From: Gallionella sp.
Lineage (GTDB): Bacteria; Pseudomonadota; Gammaproteobacteria; Burkholderiales; Gallionellaceae
Direction of reading: 5' to 3'
Assembly (NCBI GenBank): GCA_004298605.1
Contig: SCPW01000380.1
Location: 1-5,426, forward strand
DNA length: 5,426 nucleotides
Below the pieces are notes generated by a model, which did not search any database, was not told the origin of the DNA, and saw only the letters and a program-made list of their open reading frames with translations. Every line of letters begins with the position of its first letter. The first letter of the stretch is position 1. The translations under genes were made by a program, and so were the position numbers. Shown one piece after another: positions 1 to 5,426 of the stretch.

Positions 1-2384
1 CGCAATTTTACCAGCCTGGCTGCGGCAGCCGACCGTCGATCAAGGAAGCCCTGCGCGAAGGCCAGGAATTGCTGGTGCAAGTCGAGAAGGACGAGCGCGG
101 CAACAAGGGCGCGGCGCTGACCACCTATATCAGCCTGGCCGGCCGATACATCGTGCTGATGCCGAACAATCCGAGCGGTGGCGGCGTATCGCGCCGCATC
201 GAAGGCGAAGAGCGCAACGAGCTGCGCGAAGTGCTGTCGCATGTCGAAGTGCCGCAAGGCATGAGCATCATCGCGCGCACTGCCGGTATCGGGCGCAACG
301 AAGAAGAGTTGCAGTGGGATCTGGACTACCTCAAGCAACTGTGGGATGCGATTGAAGGCGCGGCGGAATCCGAAAAAGCCCCGTCGCTGATATATCTGGA
401 AAGCAGCCTGGTAGTCCGCGCCATCCGCGACTATTTCAACCCGGAAATCGGCGAAATCCTGATCGACACCGAAGATGTCTACCAGCAGGCTCTGGCGTTC
501 ATGAGCACGGTCATGCCGAGCAACGTGAACCGCATCAAACGTTATGTGGACGACGTACCGTTATTTTCGCGCTTCCAGATCGAACACCAGATCGAATCCG
601 CCCATTCGCGCGAAGTGCGCCTGCCCTCCGGCGGCGCCATCGTGATCGACCACACCGAAGCGCTGACCGCCATCGACATCAACTCGGCGCGCGCCACCAA
701 AGGTTCGGACATCGAAGCCACCGCGCTCAATACCAATCTCGAAGCGGCGGAAGAAATTGCCCGCCAGTTGCGCCTGCGCGACCTGGGCGGGCTGATCGTG
801 ATCGACTTCATCGACATGGAAAACAGCCGCAACCAGCGCGACGTGGAAAACCGTTTGCGCGACTCGCTACACTACGACCGTGCGCGTGTGCAGACCGCCA
901 AGATTTCGCGCTTCGGCCTGCTGGAACTGTCACGCCAGCGTTTGGCGCCCAGCCTGGGCGAGAGCAACTACATCGCCTGCCCGCGTTGCAGCGGCATCGG
1001 CCACATTCGCGGCACCGAATCTTCCGCCCTGCATATCCTGCGCATCATCCAGGAAGAAGCGATGAAAGAAAGCAGCGCCGCGATCCATGTGCAGGTGCCG
1101 GTGGATGTCGCCACCTTTCTGCTCAACGAAAAACGCGCCGACATCCACCGCATCGAATCGCGCCTGAAAGTAGCGGTTACGCTGATCCCCAACCCGCATC
1201 TGGAAACGCCCAACTACAGCATCAGTCGCCTGCGCCAGGACGACATGACCGCTGAAGTATTGCAGGCCAGCTACAAGCTGGTGGAAAAACCGGCAGAAGA
1301 AAAGCCGTTGACCGCCGCACAAGAGCAACAGAAAGCCACTCGCGCGCAAGCGGTAGTACAGGGTATCACCCCGATGCAGCCCGCACCGGTGAAAGTTGAA
1401 GAAACCGCCAAACCTTCAATCATCAGCAAGTTCTTCGGCTGGATCAAGGCACTGGGCGCGGAGGAGCAACCCAAAGACAAGCCTGCCGCAAGCAAGCCAC
1501 GCGACAACCAGCGCCGTGAGCGCGGCGAAGGCGGCGGCAACAAACGCCGCGAGCGCGGGGCGCGCACCGAACGCACCGAACGCACCGAACGCACCGAAGG
1601 CGGCAATGGCCGCGACCGCAACGAACCGCGCAGCGGCCAGAAACCGGCGCAACCCGAAACCGTGGCCAAGCCACAGGAGCCGCGTGAACCACGTGAACCA
1701 CGCCAACCCAAACCGCCGCGCCCACCGCGCATAGCCCCGGAGGGGTCGGCGCAACCTCCGGCAAAGGGGCGCGCGAGACAGGCAGCCCCGCTCCCGACCG
1801 AAGACTGGACGGAGAATGCCCCCGCCACGCCCCTTGCAGGCGCCGAAGAGAAGCCGGTGTTGGAGGGCAAAATCGCCTCTTCCGCAGAGCAGGCTGAAGA
1901 AGGCGCTACGCGCGAGGGGGCACGCCGCCGTGGCCGCCGCGGCGGGCAACGTGAACGCCAGCGCCGCGACAATGTCGCGCAAAACACCGAAGCGCCGGCA
2001 ACGAATGGCGAAGCCCTTACCGCCGATCAGCCCGTCACGCAGGCGAGCGCCGCGACAGCCCCCGTGAAACCGACCGAATATGTCGCTATGCCAGACGGGT
2101 TTGTTCCCGCCAAGCCGAAACCATCCGAATACATCGCGATGCCGGCAGCCGCAACCCGGCAAAGTGTGGCACCGGCGGTGGAAAGTGAGGTTGCCGCACC
2201 CGCTGCGGGCAGCGGTGAAAACCTGGTTCAGATCGAGACAGACCCGGGCAAGTTCAACACCGTGGCAAACATTCCCGCCGGTTACGCGGAACAGCCGGTA
2301 ATGCGCCGCCGACCGCGCCAGCGCGAGGTGTACGTCGAGAGTGGGCCGCTGGAGCAAATAGAAACGCAGCGCCCGCAAACATAA
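1..2384 (+). CDS. rne: Ribonuclease E, partial (N-terminus outside window)
   Basis: RNase E is the endoribonuclease that starts mRNA decay, processes rRNA and tRNA precursors and scaffolds the RNA degradosome at the inner membrane. The reading frame is open from position 3 to a TAA at 2382-2384 (793 residues). Aligned from memory with E. coli RNase E, about 78 residues are missing, so the window opens inside the S1 domain. Seen: catalytic aspartates matching E. coli D303 (codon 675-677, AIDINSAR) and D346 (804-806, IVIDFIDM), spaced exactly 43 residues apart, and the zinc-link CPRCSG (Cys codons 978-980 and 987-989). An amphipathic helix, [13 protein letters not shown] (about 1416-1454), resembles the E. 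coli membrane-targeting segment. Two Arg-rich, probably RNA-binding patches follow (about 1500-1631 and 1911-1970), with Pro/Ala linkers. The predicted full length of about 870 residues is shorter than E. coli (1061); the difference lies in the fast-evolving tail. RNase G is excluded by the long tail. Its 5' UTR, where autoregulation usually occurs, is outside the window. Confidence 0.97.
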   Translation, partial: QFYQPGCGSRPSIKEALREGQELLVQVEKDERGNKGAALTTYISLAGRYIVLMPNNPSGGGVSRRIEGEERNELREVLSHVEVPQGMSIIARTAGIGRNEEELQWDLDYLKQLWDAIEGAAESEKAPSLIYLESSLVVRAIRDYFNPEIGEILIDTEDVYQQALAFMSTVMPSNVNRIKRYVDDVPLFSRFQIEHQIESAHSREVRLPSGGAIVIDHTEALTAIDINSARATKGSDIEATALNTNLEAAEEIARQLRLRDLGGLIVIDFIDMENSRNQRDVENRLRDSLHYDRARVQTAKISRFGLLELSRQRLAPSLGESNYIACPRCSGIGHIRGTESSALHILRIIQEEAMKESSAAIHVQVPVDVATFLLNEKRADIHRIESRLKVAVTLIPNPHLETPNYSISRLRQDDMTAEVLQASYKLVEKPAEEKPLTAAQEQQKATRAQAVVQGITPMQPAPVKVEETAKPSIISKFFGWIKALGAEEQPKDKPAASKPRDNQRRERGEGGGNKRRERGARTERTERTERTEGGNGRDRNEPRSGQKPAQPETVAKPQEPREPREPRQPKPPRPPRIAPEGSAQPPAKGRARQAAPLPTEDWTENAPATPLAGAEEKPVLEGKIASSAEQAEEGATREGARRRGRRGGQRERQRRDNVAQNTEAPATNGEALTADQPVTQASAATAPVKPTEYVAMPDGFVPAKPKPSEYIAMPAAATRQSVAPAVESEVAAPAAGSGENLVQIETDPGKFNTVANIPAGYAEQPVMRRRPRQREVYVESGPLEQIETQRPQT
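1563..1598 (+). repeat. Four perfect tandem copies of a 9-bp unit inside rne (RTE x4)
   Basis: The unit CGCACCGAA occurs four times without a mismatch at 1563-1571, 1572-1580, 1581-1589 and 1590-1598. It is in frame and encodes Arg-Thr-Glu four times in the Arg-rich part of the RNase E tail. A shorter repeat of the same kind, CGTGAACCA twice at 1683-1700, lies downstream and encodes Arg-Glu-Pro. Perfect identity at the DNA level suggests recent slippage expansion. Because the unit is a multiple of three, copy-number change would lengthen or shorten the tail without a frameshift. Confidence 0.95.
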
Positions 2385-2418
2385 TCCGGCTTCCGGTCGA
2401 TAACGGGCAAATAGTTTG

Positions 2419-2443
2419 GCAGGGGCGCGATTTATCGCGCCCC
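2419..2443 (+). repeat. Palindromic repeat, copy 1 (upstream of fbaB)
   Basis: GGGGCGCGAT (2422-2431) and ATCGCGCCCC (2434-2443) are perfect reverse complements separated by TT, so a 9-bp stem with a TTTA loop can form. The reverse complement of the sequence at 3654-3677 matches 2419-2442 at all but one of 24 positions, so this is one member of a dispersed repeat rather than a lone terminator. Size and form recall REP-type extragenic palindromes or tiny non-autonomous elements. No transposase is present, so the mechanism of spread is unknown. Confidence 0.85.
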
Positions 2444-2451
2444 GATTTATT
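2422..2451 (+). terminator. rne: Possible transcription terminator of rne
   Basis: The copy 1 palindrome starts 37 bases after the rne stop codon and forms a GC-rich stem-loop. It is followed by GATTTATT, a poor U-tract compared with a canonical intrinsic terminator. It could stop transcription in part, or act mainly as a barrier to 3' exonucleases that stabilises the rne message. The call rests on position and stem quality only, and the hairpin equally belongs to the dispersed repeat. Confidence 0.4.
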
Positions 2452-2490
2452 CGGACTTCAAAAGAAGGACAAAGCTAACCTCTTCTGGAC

Positions 2491-2508
2491 AAATCACGCC
2501 CCTACAAT
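2491..2508 (-). repeat. Half-copy of the palindromic repeat
   Basis: AAATCACGCCCCTACAAT (2491-2508) matches 3663-3680 in copy 2 at 17 of 18 positions. Its first 15 bases are also the reverse complement of 2419-2433 in copy 1 with two mismatches. It could therefore pair with the left arm of copy 1 over a 57-base loop, as an alternative to the local hairpin. The 90-bp stretch 2419-2508 could be one composite element with inverted ends, or two separate insertions, one of them eroded. Confidence 0.7.
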
Positions 2509-2577
2509 AATTCACCATTCGTCGAAAAATGGAATAACATTCACGGAGAACCGCCAGCCCTGATCCATTTCAACCAC

Positions 2578-2585
2578 AAGGAGAG
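2578..2585 (+). promoter_or_regulatory. fbaB: Ribosome binding site of fbaB
   Basis: AAGGAGAG ends seven bases before the ATG at 2593. It is a strong Shine-Dalgarno match at near-ideal spacing and supports this start codon over any internal one. Confidence 0.85.
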
Positions 2586-2592
2586 CAAGATC

Positions 2593-3642
2593 ATGACGAA
2601 TATCGTGCAATTATTGGGTGATGAAGCCGAACATTTGCTGGGATACCGTTGCACCGGCATTACCGGGGAGTCCCTGCATTTGCCGGGGGCGGATTACGTG
2701 GATCGTGTGGTGGCGGTGAAAGACCGCAAGCCCGGTGTGCTGCGCAGTTTGCAGGCTTTGTACGGGCACGGGCGCCTGGCGGGCAGCGGCTATTTATCGC
2801 TGCTGCCGGTGGATCAGGGCGTCGAGCATTCCGGCGGCGCGTCGTTTGCGCCGAACCCGATCTATTTCGACCCGGAGAACATTGTCAGGCTCGCAATCGA
2901 GGGCGGCTGCAACGGCGTGGCCTCGACGCTCGGCGTGCTGTCCTCGGTGGCGCGCCGCTATGCGCACAAGATTCCGTTCATCGTGAAGATCAACCACAAC
3001 GAACTGCTCACCTATCCCAACGAATTCGACCAGACGTTATTCGCCAGCGTGGATCAGGCGTTCGACATGGGCGCGGTGGCGGTGGGCGCGACGGTGTTCT
3101 ACGGCTCGACAGAATCGCGCCGCCAGATACAGGAAGTCTCCGAAGCTTTCGAACACGCGCATGAACTCGGCATGGCGACCATCCTGTGGGCTTATTTGCG
3201 CAACCCGGCTTTCAAGGTTGGCGACAAGGACTACCACGTCGCCGCCGACCTGACCGGACAGGCCAACCACCTTGCCGTCACCATCAACGCCGACATCGTC
3301 AAGCAAAAAATGGCCGAAAACAACGGCGGCTACAACGCTATCAAGTTCGGCAAGACCAGCCCCAAGGTGTACAGCGAACTCACCACCGACCACCCCATCG
3401 ACCTGGTGCGCTACCAGGTGGCGAACTGCTACATGGGGCGCGTCGGCATGATTAATTCCGGCGGCGAATCGGGCAAGGACGACCTGCACCAGGCCGTGCG
3501 CACGGCGGTCATCAACAAGCGCGCCGGCGGCATGGGGCTTATTTCAGGGCGCAAGGCGTTCCAGAAACCGATGCGGGACGGTGTGGCATTGCTCAATGCT
3601 ATCCAAGATGTGTATCTGGACAAGGATGTGACGGTGGCGTAA
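2593..3642 (+). CDS. fbaB: Class I fructose-bisphosphate aldolase (DhnA/FbaB family)
   Basis: This cytoplasmic enzyme cleaves fructose 1,6-bisphosphate to glyceraldehyde 3-phosphate and dihydroxyacetone phosphate, and runs in reverse for gluconeogenesis or sugar-phosphate regeneration. The 349-residue product is nearly collinear with E. coli FbaB (350 residues) as I recall it, from the N-terminal MTNIVQLLG to the final [12 protein letters not shown]. Seen: [10 protein letters not shown] (residues 71-80), [11 protein letters not shown] (127-137), [11 protein letters not shown] (218-228) and [14 protein letters not shown] (234-247). Lys237 (codon 3301-3303) aligns with the Schiff-base lysine of the family. 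Near the C-terminus are INSGGESG (287-294) and [13 protein letters not shown] (311-323), in the part that forms the sugar-phosphate site. No metal-binding class II signature is present. The start is fixed by a strong ribosome binding site and by family length. The gene follows rne by 208 bp and converges on the sulfotransferase gene with one base between stops. No truncation or frameshift is seen. Confidence 0.97.
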   Translation: MTNIVQLLGDEAEHLLGYRCTGITGESLHLPGADYVDRVVAVKDRKPGVLRSLQALYGHGRLAGSGYLSLLPVDQGVEHSGGASFAPNPIYFDPENIVRLAIEGGCNGVASTLGVLSSVARRYAHKIPFIVKINHNELLTYPNEFDQTLFASVDQAFDMGAVAVGATVFYGSTESRRQIQEVSEAFEHAHELGMATILWAYLRNPAFKVGDKDYHVAADLTGQANHLAVTINADIVKQKMAENNGGYNAIKFGKTSPKVYSELTTDHPIDLVRYQVANCYMGRVGMINSGGESGKDDLHQAVRTAVINKRAGGMGLISGRKAFQKPMRDGVALLNAIQDVYLDKDVTVA

Positions 3643-3643
3643 T

Positions 3644-5426
3644 TCAGCTCGCAGGGCGCGATAAATCACGCCCCTGCAATGCTTCGGATGGAATTGTGGA
3701 ATGCAATACCATGCCCCGCTCGGAATAACCGAAGCACTCGATGAAAGGCCGCAGAGCTTCCATCACCGGAGTGAATTCCTTCTCATAGCGCTTCCAGCGG
3801 TACTTGGCGTGCTGGTAAATGGGCTGTGTGACCTGGTGGTAACTCGGGGTGTTGATGACGGCGCGCTGCCGGGCATGTTGGGTGTGATCGAGCACGGCAT
3901 CGTTCCAGCCCACGCCGAGGAATTCGAGCAGTGCGCGCGCCTCCGGCTCGAAATTTGTGACCATGTCCTCGTATCGGATGCGGTGCCAGTGCAGTGGCAA
4001 GCGTTCCGCATATTCGCGCCACGCACCCATCACACGGGTGTAAATTTCGGTAACACCCTCCAGGGAAACGAATCCGGCCATCGCGTCATTGGCGCCAAAA
4101 TTCTGCATCAGGCAGCTCAGGGTCACGTCGCATGGATGGCGTATGGCCAGGATAAAGCGCGCCTCGGGAAAGACCCGCCAGAGCAGCGGCACGCGGACGG
4201 TATTGAGCGGCAACTTGTCCACCAGCAGCGTGCCCGGTTGACGCTTCACATGGCGGGCAGCCTCGTCAAAATAGGCTTGCCGCAGCGTGGCGATCTGCCC
4301 CTGGCCGAGATCGGCCAGCGCATCGGCGCCGCCGCCGGTCATGGCCAGGAACGCCTGCTCCATCGCCGCAGCGGCCGGCTTTTCTTCCATGGTTTGCAGC
4401 GCGGGATGGCTGCCCAGAACCTGTTCCAGCAGGGTCGTTCCGGAACGCGGAAAACCGATCAGAAAAACTGGCATGTCAACGGGTGAAGCGGGATGAGCAC
4501 CGGCAGCGGCTATCAAACGGTCATTCAGCCAGGTTTTGGCCGTGTCGATTTTCCGCATGAAACGCAAGCGGCTGGCGCCGCCCGGATCAGCGGCCGATGC
4601 CGTGCGCCGCTTGCCTTCGGCCAGGTGATCCAATACTTTTTCCGTCTGCCCCATGCGGTCATAGAGTTGGCCGAGCAGGAGATGGATGTTGCCGCTCGCA
4701 TCCTGGGGCATCTGCCGGGAAAGCGCCGCTTCGAGCCGCGCCGCCGCTCCGGCATAACGGCCTTCGCGCCGGTCCAGCCGGGCGGCAACAAGATTGAGGA
4801 CCGGGTGTCCCGGCTCGCGCGCCAAACCGCGCTCGATCGCGTCCGCCGCTTCCGCCAGCCGGCCCGTTTTTTCCAATAGTTCGGCCTGCTTGGCGAGCAC
4901 ATCCAGGGAATCCGGTTGCGCGCGCAGGGCGCGCCGATAAAGCGCCAGCGCCTCTTCCACCCTCTCATCCCTTTCCAGCAGGCTGGCCAAGTTGGCGAGC
5001 GCCTCGGGAGATTCCGGTCGCAGCGCCAAAGCGCGCTGCAAGATGGCGGGCGCCTCATCGACCCGCCCCATCATGAGCAAAATGGCTCCCAGATCGCTCA
5101 ACGCCCCGAAAAAATCCGGGCGCAAACTGATGGCGCGGCGCAGGTGTGCTTCCGCCTCATGCAAGCCGCCCGTTTCCATCAGCGCATTGCCGAGCAGATA
5201 GTGTGCGTCGGGATAATCCGGTTGCAGCCGGATGGCCTCGCGATAACCCGCCACTGCCTCCTCTACCTTGCCCTGGCATTGCAGGGCAACAGCCAGGGTG
5301 TGGCGGGCAACAGCCAGATTCGGCGCCAGCATCACCGCACGCCGCCCGCAGGCCTCCGCCTCGGCGTATTGGCCGAGGCGCTGCCGGATCACGCCCAGTT
5401 TCACCCGTGCCTCCACGTCCATAGGG
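3644..5426 (-). CDS. TPR-repeat sulfotransferase, partial (N-terminus outside window)
   Basis: This is probably a PAPS-dependent sulfotransferase with an N-terminal TPR array; the acceptor (peptide, glycan or small molecule) is unknown. The frame is open to the right edge. An ATG at 5420-5422 is probably internal: it sits inside a TPR unit, is preceded in frame by Pro, and has no room for a ribosome binding site. Numbering from that Met, seven or eight TPR units span residues 2 to about 270, with the usual G-Y/A and A-L-x-P pattern. The catalytic domain starts near 315. Its 5'-phosphosulfate loop is GFPRSGTT (323-330, codons for 324-330 at 4433-4453), and its 3'-phosphate motif is RHPCDVTLS (428-436, 4115-4141). 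LHWHRIRYEDMV (477-488) and a C-terminal YRWKRYEKEF helix (541-550) are typical of the Sulfotransfer_3 / tyrosylprotein-sulfotransferase-like group. The last residues, QGRDLSRPAS, are encoded by a dispersed repeat. Downstream is the convergent fbaB; the promoter is outside the window. Confidence 0.9.
   Translation of the reverse strand, partial: PMDVEARVKLGVIRQRLGQYAEAEACGRRAVMLAPNLAVARHTLAVALQCQGKVEEAVAGYREAIRLQPDYPDAHYLLGNALMETGGLHEAEAHLRRAISLRPDFFGALSDLGAILLMMGRVDEAPAILQRALALRPESPEALANLASLLERDERVEEALALYRRALRAQPDSLDVLAKQAELLEKTGRLAEAADAIERGLAREPGHPVLNLVAARLDRREGRYAGAAARLEAALSRQMPQDASGNIHLLLGQLYDRMGQTEKVLDHLAEGKRRTASAADPGGASRLRFMRKIDTAKTWLNDRLIAAAGAHPASPVDMPVFLIGFPRSGTTLLEQVLGSHPALQTMEEKPAAAAMEQAFLAMTGGGADALADLGQGQIATLRQAYFDEAARHVKRQPGTLLVDKLPLNTVRVPLLWRVFPEARFILAIRHPCDVTLSCLMQNFGANDAMAGFVSLEGVTEIYTRVMGAWREYAERLPLHWHRIRYEDMVTNFEPEARALLEFLGVGWNDAVLDHTQHARQRAVINTPSYHQVTQPIYQHAKYRWKRYEKEFTPVMEALRPFIECFGYSERGMVLHSTIPSEALQGRDLSRPAS
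3651..3677 (-). repeat. Palindromic repeat, copy 2 (inside the 3' end of the sulfotransferase gene)
   Basis: GCAGGGCGCGAT (3651-3662) pairs with ATCACGCCCCTGC (3665-3677) around an AA loop, with one bulged C and one C-A mismatch. In reverse complement it matches copy 1 (2419-2442) at 23 of 24 positions, so the two copies lie in opposite orientation either side of fbaB. This copy starts nine bases after the fbaB stop and could act as a weak terminator for fbaB. It is also translated as part of the minus-strand gene. No T-run follows on the plus strand, so intrinsic termination is doubtful. Confidence 0.85.

Larger units (their letters stand above)
2385..2592. other. rne-fbaB intergenic region
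   Basis: This 208-bp gap has no reading frame of interest. In order it contains a strong palindrome (2419-2443), a half-copy of the same repeat (2491-2508), and an AT-richer stretch leading to the aldolase ribosome binding site. No convincing sigma-70 promoter stands out. The best weak candidate is TTCACC (2511-2516), an 18-base spacer, then TAACAT (2535-2540), each matching consensus at four of six positions. A TACAAT hexamer at 2503-2508 resembles a -10 box but lacks a good -35 and belongs to the repeat. The aldolase could have its own promoter here or depend on read-through from rne; the sequence does not decide. Confidence 0.6.

Noticed and set aside
69..71. TTG as the start of the RNase E gene
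   Set aside because: The frame is open to the left edge and the residues before it (for example [11 protein letters not shown]) match the conserved S1-domain region of RNase E, so the TTG is an internal Leu codon.
1737..1761. Inverted repeat CCGGAGG / CCTCCGG within rne
   Set aside because: A 7-bp stem with an 11-base loop in GC-rich coding sequence is readily expected by chance, and it is not related to the dispersed palindrome.
1416..2378. Long minus-strand open frame (320 codons) opposite the rne tail
   Set aside because: It lies wholly antisense to rne in GC-rich, low-complexity sequence where stop codons are rare. The product is Arg/Ala/Gly/Phe-rich with no recognisable domain, and the plus-strand protein is clearly real.
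3701..4486. Plus-strand open frame (261 codons) opposite the sulfotransferase domain
   Set aside because: It is a shadow of the minus-strand gene, which carries intact PAPS-binding motifs. The antisense product shows no domain.
4923..4946. Sequence resembling the palindromic repeat (GCAGGGCGCGCCGATAAAGC) in the TPR region
   Set aside because: It needs an inserted dinucleotide and several mismatches to align. It encodes an ordinary, family-conserved TPR segment, so the likeness is probably coincidental.
5420..5422. ATG as the true start of the sulfotransferase gene
   Set aside because: The frame stays open to the edge, the Met sits at the beginning of a TPR helix with Pro before it as in inter-repeat junctions, and only four bases are available upstream, so a start cannot be supported.

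Overview
The window looks like ordinary chromosome from a GC-rich Gram-negative proteobacterium. The long, Arg/Pro/Ala-rich RNase E tail and the general style of the proteins suggest a betaproteobacterium. An environmental Nitrosomonadales/Gallionellaceae-like lineage is possible, but that is a low-confidence guess from recall, because no search could be run. No mobile element gene, CRISPR array, tRNA or rRNA is visible.

Layout: (1) Positions 1-2384 (+) hold most of rne, the endoribonuclease RNase E. It is cut at the left edge inside the N-terminal S1 domain, and about 78 residues are missing by comparison with E. coli. The catalytic half is highly conserved. The C-terminal half is a disordered, Arg/Pro-rich tail with a membrane-targeting helix and several small internal repeats. 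(2) Positions 2385-2592 are a 208-bp intergenic gap with a near-perfect GC-rich palindrome, a second half-copy of that palindrome, and a good ribosome binding site. (3) Positions 2593-3642 (+) hold a complete class I (DhnA/FbaB-type) fructose-bisphosphate aldolase. (4) Positions 3644-5426 (-) hold a convergent gene, cut at the right edge, for a TPR-repeat protein with a C-terminal PAPS-dependent sulfotransferase domain.

The three genes have no obvious shared pathway: RNA decay, central carbon metabolism and sulfuryl transfer. The rne and fbaB genes are co-directional, but the hairpin between them argues against a tightly coupled operon. The fbaB and sulfotransferase genes converge with one base between their stop codons.

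The most interesting feature is a small palindromic repeat (core GCAGGGGCGYGATTTATCGC) that flanks fbaB in opposite orientations. The downstream copy lies inside the sulfotransferase reading frame and encodes its last residues. I found no convincing new multi-gene system. The best leads are this repeat family and the conserved short motifs duplicated in the RNase E tail.
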